From: Wandonia haliotis
Lineage (GTDB): Bacteria; Bacteroidota; Bacteroidia; Flavobacteriales_D; Crocinitomicaceae
Direction: 5' to 3'
Assembly: GCF_039523435.1 (NCBI RefSeq)
Contig: NZ_BAAAFH010000022.1
Span: 186,001 to 250,000, forward strand
Length of the DNA stretch: 64,000 nucleotides
A program made the position numbers and the translations under genes. Positions 28,098 through 38,094 of the stretch are shown piece by piece. Under the pieces are notes generated by a model that had not been told where the DNA came from, made no database searches, and saw only the letters and a program-made list of their open reading frames with translations. Numbering within the stretch: the stretch's first letter is position 1; every line of letters begins with the position of its first letter.

Positions 28098-28820
28098 CCG
28101 GTTGTCGTAAGCAAAGGAGATCAGGCTTGTTGTATTGGAAACCTTAAAGCGTTCCAAAAGCCCGTCTATGTTTTTTTCCAGTTGTGAAATAGAGACATTC
28201 ATTTCATCGCTGATTTCCTTATACGTACTTCCTCTGGAAAGAAAACGGATCATATCCAACTCGGCATCAGAAATCCGAAAAGGGTAAAACAGGCTTTTAT
28301 TCAGGTTTCTTTCAAATTCATCCTTCTCAGGCCCGTATGCTGCAAAACGCATCACCTTACCAAACCGAAGTCCATAATCGACCTGAAAACGCCCGATAAT
28401 ACTTCGTAAACTTCCATCCTCAAAAGTGTCATGAACAGCAACACGAGCAACAACAGGTATTTCCTGCCCGTTTTTATTCATCACTTTTGTTTCAATTGTA
28501 AAGCTGTATTCTTTTAACCTTTCCTTTCTTTTATGCAGAAACTGGAGAGCTTTATCATTAATATCGTGCACAAAAGGAGCATAATGAGGGGAAGTCATAT
28601 TCACAATATGCATCATAGATATTTCTGCATCAGGAACCCCCACAACGCCTTCCCAACCGTCGGCGTATAACATTCTCCCCTTTTCAAAACTGTAAATATA
28701 GATTCCTTCCAACGGATACTTATACAACCGCGTTTTATAAAAACGGTAATACTCGCTTTCCGGATCCATTGGGGTATCCGTTATAAACTGTTTTGAGTAT
28801 GAACCAAAATCTTCAGACAT
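28086..28820 (-). CDS. PAS-like sensor with LuxR-type DNA-binding domain
   Basis: A 244-residue regulator. The N-terminal 150 residues look like a PAS fold (IYSFEKGRMLYADGWEGVVG and later RLKEYSFTIETKVMNKNGQE). The C-terminus has a LuxR-like helix-turn-helix, AELDMIRFLSRGSTYKEISD followed by EMNVSISQLEKNIDGLLERF. The absence of a receiver domain suggests direct ligand sensing. It lies next to a receiver-only protein on the same strand, about 100 bases apart. The 3' end overlaps the P-loop gene by 12 bases, tail to tail. Confidence 0.8.
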   Translation of the reverse strand: MSEDFGSYSKQFITDTPMDPESEYYRFYKTRLYKYPLEGIYIYSFEKGRMLYADGWEGVVGVPDAEISMMHIVNMTSPHYAPFVHDINDKALQFLHKRKERLKEYSFTIETKVMNKNGQEIPVVARVAVHDTFEDGSLRSIIGRFQVDYGLRFGKVMRFAAYGPEKDEFERNLNKSLFYPFRISDAELDMIRFLSRGSTYKEISDEMNVSISQLEKNIDGLLERFKVSNTTSLISFAYDNRLLP

Positions 28821-28916
28821 TCGTAAATAGTGTAAGTCGTTTACTACCTATGCAATAATAGTAATTATTAGCCAACTAAGCAGTAGCCATCCTATTAAAA
28901 AACAGTTAGTAGCGCA

Positions 28917-29333
28917 TTAATCAAAATAATGCCTGATCTCTTCACACAGGTATTTTTCTCCATTCATTACCTTTTCCACCCCCAGTTGCATTTCTTTCAT
29001 AGGTGCATTTTTGGTGATGTATCCTTTGGCTCCGTTTTCAATTGCCCTCCGAACCATAACCGGCTCATTATGAATTGACAATATCATTATTTTAATCCAG
29101 GGATAACTTTCGGTAATCGTCTTGGTGATTTCTATTCCATTTTGTGAACCAGGCAGGTTGATATCCATAAAAATTAATTCAGGCTTCAAGTCCTCTATAT
29201 ATTCGGTGAGATTATCTGCTGAATACAAAACCTTAACAGTATTGAAAATATTCGTATCCCTCAGTAATTTTCCCCAGGCGTCAGCTATTAGTTTGTAGTC
29301 TTCGACTACCAGTGCATTTACAATATTTGTCAT
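28917..29333 (-). CDS. Stand-alone response-regulator receiver
   Basis: A 138-residue CheY-like receiver with no output domain. VVEDYKLIADAW carries the acidic pocket, LIFMDINLPG the phosphoacceptor aspartate, and the late lysine segment is AKGYITKNAPM. Related NarL-type regulators continue into a LuxR domain; this one stops after YLCEEIRHYFD. It may act by binding a partner, perhaps the PAS-LuxR protein downstream, or be a shortened NarL-type regulator that lost its output domain. Confidence 0.88.
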   Translation of the reverse strand: MTNIVNALVVEDYKLIADAWGKLLRDTNIFNTVKVLYSADNLTEYIEDLKPELIFMDINLPGSQNGIEITKTITESYPWIKIMILSIHNEPVMVRRAIENGAKGYITKNAPMKEMQLGVEKVMNGEKYLCEEIRHYFD

Positions 29334-29508
29334 GTATATGGCTACAATTGATTAGGCTAATTTACTAAAAAACAATTCAATTACAGAGTGACAAATCCGT
29401 GCAAATGTATTATTCTTGAAAACCTAAGTAAGCCACATTATTTTAATTTACACTTTTGTAAAACATTTGACAACAACACTTCATCACAATCTGATCAAAG
29501 GAGGTAGC

Positions 29509-31497
29509 TTAATCTACCACCCATTTAATTGTTTTTACTTCTTCAGTATCGAAAAGAACACGGATCATTTTCATACCTGACTTCTCAGAGTAAATCTGTT
29601 GCTGAGCACCCTCTGCCACATCAAAACTTTGCTCCAAAACTCCTGCTGCACTAAATACCTGAACTGATTTTGCACCTTCAGCAAGAACAAGCGTCCCCTG
29701 CCCATTCGAAGGATTTGGATACACATAAGCATCTTTATCGGAAGAAATAGATCCATAATCTACAGAAACAACTCCTCCAACGTTACGTTCCCCATTATTG
29801 TCCACCTGGATCAATCTGTAATATTGGATTCCTGAATTAGGATTAAAATCTGTTAATTCGTAAGAATTTGTCGTGTGAGAAGCTCCTGCAGCTTCACGGT
29901 AACCGATTACCTCCCACTCTTTTCCGTCAATTGATTTTTCAATATCGTAGTATGCACTATTATTTTCAGATTCTGTTTCCCAGTAAACCAAAATATCTTC
30001 TTTCTGCGCCTCTGCGTCAAAAGCTGTTAAAGTTACAGGTAAAGCCAAAAGTGAATCTGTATCTAAAAACTCATCTTCACTGATAAGGTGCTTCTTAGTA
30101 AATACACATCCGGTTTCATAAATTACATCCACTGTGTAAATACGCACCTGTTCTCCATTTGCAGAGCTATACGAATCAAAGGTATAGTCAAATGATGTAA
30201 CCGGCAATTCAGACTCTACATTTACAAAGATAGCTCCGTTCGGATCAAGGTAGTGGTGATTAATTGTGTGTGAAATCCAGGTAGGATCGAAAGCTGCAGC
30301 TGTTTCAACTGCACCGGCAGCATCAAGACGTCCTGCTCCCAAAAGTCCTTCATATCCAGGATTAAGGCTATCCACGCTAACAGCTGTAGATTTCAAAATA
30401 TACTCTACCTCGCAGTGATTCAACGCTTCGTTCACTTCTTTCATTAAACCAACTGTTCCACTTACAATCGGAGAGGCAAAGGAAGTTCCGTTTCCGGTTG
30501 TATAGACATTGTTTGCAATTGAAAGTGCCATATCATATCCGGGAGCAACAAGATCCACAGTTGCATTGTGCTGGTGTGTTGAAGAAGCATCTCCGATATA
30601 ACGCTCATGGTTATCGTTTGGTCCGATACTAGACACTGAAATAACTCCATCATATGCAGCCGGATAAACTAGACTGGACGGATCTCCACATGTACCTCCG
30701 TTACCTGCTGCTGCAACAATAACACTTCCATTCTCAAGTACTTCATTAATCATATCCTGATAGTATGAACTATACACACATCCACCAGCCCAACTCACAT
30801 TAATCACGTGAGCACCCGCATAAGAAGCATCAAGAATACTGTTATAACTCATTCCGTAAAGCAAAAGATCACAATCATAACCTATAGAACTTTTTCCAAC
30901 ACCGTTATTTGTGTTTCCTGCAGCTGTAATTGCCACTGCAGTCCCGTGATCATAATTCGGATTATACATCCCCGGCTGAATATAGGAGTACTTACCTGCT
31001 AACTCCTCGTGATTAAGATCGAAGTTTGAATCGGTAATAGCGATTTTGATTCTTCGGTTTCCTGTCGTAACATCCCATGCTTCTTTTGCATTAATTAAAT
31101 CCAAAGCATAGTCTGTAGCAAAAGCAGCAGTATAATCATTGGTCTCGTGTAAAGGAGTAATCGCAGGAACCAATTCCGGCTGCTCGAAATAATCTTTGCG
31201 TTTTGCAACTTCAGCTAAAAGCGTATTTACATCACATGCGCATGAAATTTCTACTACAGACTGAAGCTCTTCTTTTTTAGAAGCAGGAAATGCCTGCTGT
31301 ACAGACGTTACTGACAATTGGCTGAACAGCTGGTTAATCTCACGCTGTTCGAACCAGATTTTTCCATTCTCATTTTTAACAGTCTCCAACATTCGGTCTG
31401 ACAAACGAGTCATTACTTTATTCTGCTGAGATTGACCAAAAAGAACAACCTGAATGATCAGGGAAATTATCGTGATTAAGTAGTGTGTTGTTTTCAT
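29509..31497 (-). CDS. Secreted S8 (subtilisin) peptidase with T9SS sorting domain
   Basis: A 662-residue secreted serine protease. After the signal peptide (1-21) and a propeptide-like region, the catalytic domain shows D156 in AITDSNFDLNHEE, H184 in NYDHGTAVAI, N266 in AAAGNGG and S339 in GNGTSFASPIVSG. A spacer domain follows. The last 80 residues form a type A T9SS sorting domain (YPNPSNGQGTLVL to the end), so it should cross the outer membrane by type IX secretion. It lies between two sets of regulators. Substrate is unknown. Confidence 0.92.
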   Translation of the reverse strand: MKTTHYLITIISLIIQVVLFGQSQQNKVMTRLSDRMLETVKNENGKIWFEQREINQLFSQLSVTSVQQAFPASKKEELQSVVEISCACDVNTLLAEVAKRKDYFEQPELVPAITPLHETNDYTAAFATDYALDLINAKEAWDVTTGNRRIKIAITDSNFDLNHEELAGKYSYIQPGMYNPNYDHGTAVAITAAGNTNNGVGKSSIGYDCDLLLYGMSYNSILDASYAGAHVINVSWAGGCVYSSYYQDMINEVLENGSVIVAAAGNGGTCGDPSSLVYPAAYDGVISVSSIGPNDNHERYIGDASSTHQHNATVDLVAPGYDMALSIANNVYTTGNGTSFASPIVSGTVGLMKEVNEALNHCEVEYILKSTAVSVDSLNPGYEGLLGAGRLDAAGAVETAAAFDPTWISHTINHHYLDPNGAIFVNVESELPVTSFDYTFDSYSSANGEQVRIYTVDVIYETGCVFTKKHLISEDEFLDTDSLLALPVTLTAFDAEAQKEDILVYWETESENNSAYYDIEKSIDGKEWEVIGYREAAGASHTTNSYELTDFNPNSGIQYYRLIQVDNNGERNVGGVVSVDYGSISSDKDAYVYPNPSNGQGTLVLAEGAKSVQVFSAAGVLEQSFDVAEGAQQQIYSEKSGMKMIRVLFDTEEVKTIKWVVD

Positions 31498-31748
31498 AAT
31501 GCCTTCCTTTTTTTCTTCAAAGGAATAGCGACATCACTGATTCTCAAAAGATTTAAACACCCTCAAAATCAAAATACAAAAGGTTGTTTATACCCCTCTA
31601 CGTACTTCGGTTTTTCCCTCTAAGCATTTATGCGTACGACTAGGTAATTGTACGTAAAACGCACTCTGAAATACGAATAGAAAGTACCTGAGTAGATTTG
31701 ACAGATAATTCTGTCTATTATAAATCGTAAAGAAAAAGATAAGACAGA

Positions 31749-32387
31749 CTAGATATAGCCTTTATCTTTTGCATAGGCACTCAGCAATGCTGCATTTGCC
31801 AGGTTAAGTTTTTTCAGAATATTATGCCGGTGAGCATCTACGGTACGACGGGAGACAAACAACTTATCAGCGATCTGACGTGAAGTCAACCCCTGCGCAA
31901 TCAATGTGGTAATTTCAATTTCCTTGGCAGTCAATTCTTTCTGACTACTGTCATCCCCTCCCGAAAGGTTATTGAAAAACTGTTTATCCTTAATCTCTTT
32001 ACAAACATACGTATCCCCATCGTACACGGAGCGAATTGCTGCTTCCAGCTCTTCTTTTGTTGTGTTCTTCGAAAGATAACCTCTTGCTCCGTTCTGAAAG
32101 AAACGTTTAACAAACGCCATATCATCATGGATAGACAATCCAATAACTCTTGTTTTAGGAAGTTTATCATTCACGACTGCAGCCACATCAATTCCCGAAC
32201 CACCTTTAATATTAATATCCATCAGAACAATATCGGGTCGCAGATTCAAAATCCCCTCTATTGCATCATCTGAATTATCCGAATTCCCCACCACTTCAAA
32301 ATCATCAATCTGTTTTAACAAACTCACCCATGCATCTACAATAAGCTGGTGATCTTCAACAATGTAAATTGAAATAGTTGTGGCCAT
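31749..32387 (-). CDS. NarL/FixJ-type response regulator
   Basis: A 212-residue regulator with a receiver domain (YIVEDHQLIVDAW, phosphoacceptor DIVLMDINIKGG, late-lysine segment ARGYLSKNTT) and a C-terminal LuxR helix-turn-helix (LTAKEIEITTLIAQGLTSRQ then IADKLFVSRRTVDAHRHNIL). The ATG at 32387 (MATTISIYIVEDHQ) is chosen because it begins just before the receiver; an upstream start adds eight unconserved residues. Its receiver resembles that of the stand-alone protein at 28917. The cognate kinase is not in the window. It is divergent from the beta-oxidation operon. Confidence 0.92.
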   Translation of the reverse strand: MATTISIYIVEDHQLIVDAWVSLLKQIDDFEVVGNSDNSDDAIEGILNLRPDIVLMDINIKGGSGIDVAAVVNDKLPKTRVIGLSIHDDMAFVKRFFQNGARGYLSKNTTKEELEAAIRSVYDGDTYVCKEIKDKQFFNNLSGGDDSSQKELTAKEIEITTLIAQGLTSRQIADKLFVSRRTVDAHRHNILKKLNLANAALLSAYAKDKGYI

Positions 32388-32603
32388 AATTCTGTTGTTG
32401 TGTATCTGCAAAAGTAGAAAAAAAAGTGAATAGAAATTGCAATTGTTAAATTCTTTATTTAACTATGCATACATAGTATTTTTTACTATATTAGCCGAAC
32501 CACATTTAAGGCACGTTACATTTAACGTTTTGATTACTATGAACAAGCGAAAAAATATTAACTTAACAGCACAGTAGGAATAAAAGTAAAAACAGTATAT
32601 ATT

Positions 32604-35009
32604 ATGAGTAGAAAAATCAATAAAGTAGCCGTACTCGGTTCCGGTGTTATGGGATCACGGATAGCGTGCCATTTTGCCAACATCGGTTGTGAAGTACTGT
32701 TGCTTGATATTGTTCCCCGCGAATTGAATGAAAAAGAAGCGAAAAGTGGATTAACACTGGAAGACAAAATCGTCAGAAACAGGATTGTAAATGATTCGCT
32801 GAAATTTGCACTGACATCCAATCCTTCTCCGATCTACAGAAAGTCTTTTGCTTCGCGTATTACGACCGGAAACTTTGATGACGACATGTCAAAAATAGCG
32901 GATTGCGACTGGACAATTGAAGTGGTTATTGAAAGACTGGATATTAAAAAGAGTGTATTCGAACAAGTTGAAAAATACAGAAAACCGGGTACATTGATCA
33001 CATCCAACACATCCGGAATTCCGATACACCTTATGACCGAAGGAAGGTCTGATGACTTTAAGGCCAATTTCTTCGGAACGCACTTTTTCAACCCGCCTCG
33101 TTACTTACAACTTTTAGAAATTATCCCCACGCCACACACTTCTCAGGAAGCCCTTGATTTCATGATGGATTACGGACGTCGATTTCTGGGTAAAAAGACG
33201 GTTCTCTGTAAAGACACTCCGGCATTTATTGCCAATCGCATTGGGGTTTATTCAATTATGTCTTTATTCCATACTGTTCAGGAAATGGGACTTTCTGTCG
33301 AAGCTGTCGATAAACTTACAGGACCTGTTTTGGGACGACCTAAATCAGCAACATTCCGTACTTGTGATGTAGTCGGATTGGATACTCTGGTACTCGTTGC
33401 AAACGGAGTTCGTGAAAATTGCCCTGATGACGAAGCGAATGACGCTTTCCAATTGCCGGAATACATCACTAAAATGGTAGAAAACAAATGGCTTGGTTCA
33501 AAAACAAAACAGGGCTTTTATAAAAAGGTAAAAGGAGAAAACGGTAAATCAGAAATTCTCAGTCTGGATCTGAATACTCTTGAATACAAAGCGCAGGAGA
33601 AAGTGAAATTCCCGACACTCGAAATGGCAAAACCCATTGACGATCTGAAACAACGTATTAAAATGTTGTTCATGGGAATGGATAAAGCCGGGGAGTTTTA
33701 CAGAAAAACATCGGCTGGACTATTTGCCTATGTTTCCAATCGGATTCCAGAAATTTCAGATGACTTGTACAAGATTGATGATGCTATGCGAGCCGGGTTC
33801 GGATGGGAACTGGGTCCATTTGAATTATGGGACACAGTCGGTTTGGAACAAGGTCTTAAACTGATTGGCGATGCTTCTAAAGAAGTTGCTCAATGGGTAA
33901 AAGATATGCAAGCCAAAGGCATTACATCCTTTTACAAAACGGAAAAAGGAAAACGCTACTATTATGATGTCACTTCAGGTGATTATGCCATTATTCCGGG
34001 AACGGAAGATATGGTTCTTTTAGATGTACTTCGCGAAGAAAATACAGTTTGGAAAAATGCTGATTCTACAATCGTGCACCTCGGAGACGGAATCCTGAAC
34101 CTGGAATTCCACACCAAAATGAACACAATTGGCGGAGGTGTCATTGAAGGCATCAACAAAGCAATTGACCTTGCTGAAAATGAATACAAAGGCTTGGTAA
34201 TCTCCAATACAGGACAAAACTTTTCTGCCGGAGCGAATGTAGGAATGATCTTTATGATGGCTGTAGAGCAGGATTATGATGAGCTTGATTTTGCTGTTCG
34301 TTCCTTTCAGAATACAATGATGCGTATCCGTTACTCAAAAGTACCGGTAGTAGTAGCTCCTCACAATATGGCATTAGGTGGTGGATGTGAAATGTCGATG
34401 CATGCCGACAAAGTAGTTGCTCATGCCGAACTATATATGGGACTGGTTGAATTTGGTGTCGGGCTGATCCCCGGTGGTGGTGGATCCAAAGAATTCGCTC
34501 AACGACTCAGTCAGGAGTTAAAAGATGGAGACATCCGTATTAACCGTTTGCGTCAACGATTCCTTACTATCGGACAGGCTCAGGTATCAACTTCTGCTTA
34601 TGAAGCTTTTGACCTGGGATATCTGCGCGAAGGAACAGATGAAGTAGTCGTGAGTCGCGACTACCAATTAGCGCGTGCAAAAGAAGCATGTGAAGCACTC
34701 ATAAATAAAGGATATACACCACCAAAACAAGAACGCGACATTACTGTTTTGGGAAGTGAAGGACTGGGAATCGTTTATGTGGGAGCCAACTCTATGTTGA
34801 GTGGTAATTACATTTCCGAACACGATTCATTAATCTCTGAAAAACTGGGATTTGTACTTTGTGGGGGAGATCTCTCCGAAATGACCCAAGTTAGTCCGCA
34901 ATACCTGCTAGACCTCGAAAGAAAAGCATTCCTTGAACTTTGTAAGGAACGTAAAACACTGGAGCGTCTGGAAAGTCTTGTAAAATCTGGTAAAATTCTC
35001 AGAAATTAA
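32604..35009 (+). CDS. Bifunctional 3-hydroxyacyl-CoA dehydrogenase / enoyl-CoA hydratase
   Basis: An 801-residue beta-oxidation enzyme that hydrates enoyl-CoA and oxidises 3-hydroxyacyl-CoA. The dehydrogenase comes first: the NAD-binding loop VAVLGSGVMGSRIACHFAN is at residues 9-27 and THFFNPPRYLQLLEIIPT follows. A second 3HCDH C-terminal-like segment lies around 350-430. The crotonase-fold hydratase is at the C-terminal side (NFSAGANVGM, ALGGGCEMSMHAD, LIPGGGGSKEF). This order is the reverse of E. coli FadB and is common in Bacteroidota. It is the first gene of a three-gene operon with thiolase and acyl-CoA dehydrogenase. Confidence 0.93.
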   Translation: MSRKINKVAVLGSGVMGSRIACHFANIGCEVLLLDIVPRELNEKEAKSGLTLEDKIVRNRIVNDSLKFALTSNPSPIYRKSFASRITTGNFDDDMSKIADCDWTIEVVIERLDIKKSVFEQVEKYRKPGTLITSNTSGIPIHLMTEGRSDDFKANFFGTHFFNPPRYLQLLEIIPTPHTSQEALDFMMDYGRRFLGKKTVLCKDTPAFIANRIGVYSIMSLFHTVQEMGLSVEAVDKLTGPVLGRPKSATFRTCDVVGLDTLVLVANGVRENCPDDEANDAFQLPEYITKMVENKWLGSKTKQGFYKKVKGENGKSEILSLDLNTLEYKAQEKVKFPTLEMAKPIDDLKQRIKMLFMGMDKAGEFYRKTSAGLFAYVSNRIPEISDDLYKIDDAMRAGFGWELGPFELWDTVGLEQGLKLIGDASKEVAQWVKDMQAKGITSFYKTEKGKRYYYDVTSGDYAIIPGTEDMVLLDVLREENTVWKNADSTIVHLGDGILNLEFHTKMNTIGGGVIEGINKAIDLAENEYKGLVISNTGQNFSAGANVGMIFMMAVEQDYDELDFAVRSFQNTMMRIRYSKVPVVVAPHNMALGGGCEMSMHADKVVAHAELYMGLVEFGVGLIPGGGGSKEFAQRLSQELKDGDIRINRLRQRFLTIGQAQVSTSAYEAFDLGYLREGTDEVVVSRDYQLARAKEACEALINKGYTPPKQERDITVLGSEGLGIVYVGANSMLSGNYISEHDSLISEKLGFVLCGGDLSEMTQVSPQYLLDLERKAFLELCKERKTLERLESLVKSGKILRN

Positions 35010-35067
35010 TCCGGATTCTATTGACTGGTAAAGGTAAGTTATTAATGAATTAAATGAATTTCAAGAA

Positions 35068-36249
35068 ATGGAAAAAGCATATATAGTAACAGGATTTCGA
35101 TCAGCTGTCGGTAAGGCAGGAAAAGGCGGGTTCCGATTTACACGCCCTGATGACATAGCCGCTTCGGTAATTCGTCATTTGATGGATTCTGTACCTCAAC
35201 TCGATCCGACACGTGTGGATGATGTAATTGTCGGGAACGCAACTCCCGAAGCAGAACAAGGGCTCAACGTAGGACGTATGATCTCATTAATGTCACTTGA
35301 CACAGACAAGGTTCCGGGAATGACAGTTAACCGGTATTGCGCTTCCGGTTTGGAGACCATTGCTATTGCTCAGGCTAAAATAGAAGCAGGAATGGCAAAC
35401 TGTATTATTGCCGGAGGAGCCGAATCCATGTCTGTTATGGCAATGGGAGGATGGCGTATTGTTCCGAATCCAAAGGTCGGGAAGAAAAATCCGGATTGGT
35501 ATTGGGGAATGGGACTTACAGCAGAAGCGGTTGCCAAGGAATATAAGGTATCCCGCGAAGAGCAGGATCATTTTGCGGTTCGATCGCATGAAAAAGCTTT
35601 AAGCGCAATTGCTGAGGGTAGATTTAAACAAGATATCGCCCCGGTTGAAGTAGAACATATCTTTCTGGATGAACAAGAAAAAAGACAGGTAAAATCCTAT
35701 ATTGTTGATACGGACGAAGGACCCCGCGCCGGAACAAATTTCGAAGCAGTATCACGATTAAGACCTGTATTTGCTGCGAATGGAACTGTAACAGCCGGTA
35801 ACGCATCACAGACATCTGATGGAGCTGCATTTGTATTGGTAATGTCCGAAACCATGGTAAAAGAATTAAATCTGGAGCCGGTTGCGCAATTACTTTCTTA
35901 CAAGGCTGTCGGAGTTCCTCCCCGAATTATGGGAATAGGACCTGTAGATGCTATCCCTGCCGCTGTTAAGGCTGCCGGACTGCAATTGAATGACATCAAT
36001 CTGTTTGAATTAAATGAAGCGTTTGCTTCTCAATCATTAGCTGTCATCCGTGAAGCCGGATTAAACCCGGATATTGTTAATGTAAATGGAGGAGCCATTG
36101 CACTGGGACACCCACTCGGATGTACCGGAGCTAAATTAACGGTTCAGATTCTTAACGAACTCCGTCGACGCAATCAGAAATATGGTGTTGTAACCATGTG
36201 TGTCGGAACCGGACAGGGAGCAGCAGGAGTATTTGAATTGCTTCGTTAA
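35068..36249 (+). CDS. Acetyl-CoA C-acyltransferase (3-ketoacyl-CoA thiolase)
   Basis: A 393-residue thiolase that cleaves 3-ketoacyl-CoA with CoA to acetyl-CoA and a shortened acyl-CoA. The nucleophile cysteine is in TVNRYCASGLETI (about residue 90), the histidine in GGAIALGHPLGCTGAK (about 350) and the second active cysteine in TMCVGTGQGAAGVFE near the C-terminus. It sits 58 bases after the dehydrogenase/hydratase and 43 before the acyl-CoA dehydrogenase, making a complete beta-oxidation spiral. Confidence 0.95.
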   Translation: MEKAYIVTGFRSAVGKAGKGGFRFTRPDDIAASVIRHLMDSVPQLDPTRVDDVIVGNATPEAEQGLNVGRMISLMSLDTDKVPGMTVNRYCASGLETIAIAQAKIEAGMANCIIAGGAESMSVMAMGGWRIVPNPKVGKKNPDWYWGMGLTAEAVAKEYKVSREEQDHFAVRSHEKALSAIAEGRFKQDIAPVEVEHIFLDEQEKRQVKSYIVDTDEGPRAGTNFEAVSRLRPVFAANGTVTAGNASQTSDGAAFVLVMSETMVKELNLEPVAQLLSYKAVGVPPRIMGIGPVDAIPAAVKAAGLQLNDINLFELNEAFASQSLAVIREAGLNPDIVNVNGGAIALGHPLGCTGAKLTVQILNELRRRNQKYGVVTMCVGTGQGAAGVFELLR

Positions 36250-36292
36250 TCCTGATGAATAAATAGAGTGACCAATAGTAAAACCGATAAAA

Positions 36293-38068
36293 ATGAAAGC
36301 TATAAAAGGAGGTGAATTCCTCATCAGAAAGACAAACCCGGAAGATATTTTCACACCGGAAGAATGGACAGAAGAACAAAATATGATCGCACAAATGTGT
36401 GATGACTTTATTCAAAAAGAAGTAGAACCTAATCTGGACGCTATTGACAAAATGGAAGAAGGATTGATGCAATCGATACTGGACAAAGCAGGAGAACTGG
36501 GGATGCTTGGTTTATCTGTTCCTGAAAGCCTGGGAGGTATGGGAGTCGATTTCAAAACTTCTCTTCTGGCTACCGAAGCGTTGGGAAAAGGACATTCTTT
36601 TTCTGTTGCTTTTGGAGCACACACCGGTATCGGAACGTTACCTATTCTTTATTATGGTACGGAAGAACAAAAAGCAAAGTACATCCCCAAATTAGCTTCG
36701 GGAGAGTGGAAAGCTTCTTATTGTCTTACTGAACCGGGATCAGGATCCGATGCTAATTCGGGAAAGACAAAAGCCGTGCTTTCTGAGGATGGAAAAAACT
36801 ACATCATCAACGGACAAAAAATGTGGATCACCAATGGGGGCTTCGCTGATGTCTTTACTGTTTTTGCAAAAATTGACGAGGACGAAAAACTAACGGCATT
36901 TATTGTAGATGCACATTCCGAAGGCATCTCTCTGAATCCGGAAGAGAAGAAAATGGGGATCAAAGGTTCCTCTACCCGTCAGGTATTTTTTAACAATGTA
37001 AAAGTACCGGTTGAAAACATGCTTTCAGAGCGTCAAAACGGATTCAAAATCGCTTTGAACATTCTGAACATCGGGCGGATTAAATTAGCTGCCGGAGTTT
37101 TGGGTGGTGCCAAAGAAGCAGTAACTCTTTCTGTTAACTATGCGAACGAACGTGAGCAGTTCGGACGTCCGATCTCAAAATACGGGGCTATACGCTCAAA
37201 AATTGCGGAGCAGGTAATCCGTTGTTATATCACGGAATCTGCAACTTACCGTGCCGGACAAAATATTGACGACGCAATCGAACAACTCATTGCGGATGGA
37301 ATGGAAAAAGGAAAAGCAACCCTGAAAGGAATTGAAGAGTTTGCAGCAGAATGCGCTTTACTAAAAGTTCTGGGGTCAGAAGCATTGGATTATGTAGTAG
37401 ATGAAGGAGTTCAGATTCACGGAGGAATGGGATATTCGGCCGAATCCAATATTGAACGTGCTTATCGCGATTCCCGTATCAATCGTATTTTCGAAGGAAC
37501 GAATGAAATCAACCGTATGTTAACGGTAGATATGATCCTGAAACGTGCGATGAAAGGCGAACTAGACCTTATGGGACCCGCTATGAAAGTAGCCGGAGAA
37601 TTAATGTCTATCCCTGAAACTCCTGAAATTCCGGAGGGACCTCTCGCCAATGAACACCTGTATCTGGAGAACTTCAAAAAGACAATTCTTATGGTAGCCG
37701 GTTCTGCTGTTCAAAAGCTAATGACAACGCTTGCCAAAGAACAGGAAGTACTTATGGCCATTGCAGACATGTCTATGTGGACGTATGCTTCTGAATCAGC
37801 ACTATTACGCGTTCAGAAAAAGATCGACAAAGAAGGAGCAGATGCCTGCGAAGAAGAAATCGCCATTGTAAAAACATACTTCGTAGATTCTGCCGACCGA
37901 ATTAATAAATCAGCAAAAGATGCGCTCAATGCTTTTGCGGAAGGAGACGAACTTCGAATGATGTTGATGGGACTGAAACGTTTTACGAAAACAGAACCGT
38001 TTAATACCAAAGAAGCACGACAGAAAATTGCACTGAAAGCAATTGAAGCTAATAAATACTGTTTTTAA
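36293..38068 (+). CDS. Acyl-CoA dehydrogenase
   Basis: A 591-residue FAD-dependent dehydrogenase that makes the first double bond in acyl-CoA. Family signatures CLTEPGSGSDANSGKTKAVL, GQKMWITNGGFADVFTVFAK and IHGGMGYSAESNIERAYRDS are present, the last containing the usual end of the catalytic domain. About 170 extra C-terminal residues are typical of the very-long-chain-like subgroup in Bacteroidota. It is the last gene of the beta-oxidation operon. Chain-length preference cannot be read from sequence. Confidence 0.94.
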   Translation: MKAIKGGEFLIRKTNPEDIFTPEEWTEEQNMIAQMCDDFIQKEVEPNLDAIDKMEEGLMQSILDKAGELGMLGLSVPESLGGMGVDFKTSLLATEALGKGHSFSVAFGAHTGIGTLPILYYGTEEQKAKYIPKLASGEWKASYCLTEPGSGSDANSGKTKAVLSEDGKNYIINGQKMWITNGGFADVFTVFAKIDEDEKLTAFIVDAHSEGISLNPEEKKMGIKGSSTRQVFFNNVKVPVENMLSERQNGFKIALNILNIGRIKLAAGVLGGAKEAVTLSVNYANEREQFGRPISKYGAIRSKIAEQVIRCYITESATYRAGQNIDDAIEQLIADGMEKGKATLKGIEEFAAECALLKVLGSEALDYVVDEGVQIHGGMGYSAESNIERAYRDSRINRIFEGTNEINRMLTVDMILKRAMKGELDLMGPAMKVAGELMSIPETPEIPEGPLANEHLYLENFKKTILMVAGSAVQKLMTTLAKEQEVLMAIADMSMWTYASESALLRVQKKIDKEGADACEEEIAIVKTYFVDSADRINKSAKDALNAFAEGDELRMMLMGLKRFTKTEPFNTKEARQKIALKAIEANKYCF

Positions 38069-38094
38069 CAGAATCAATCATAGCACATTGATTG

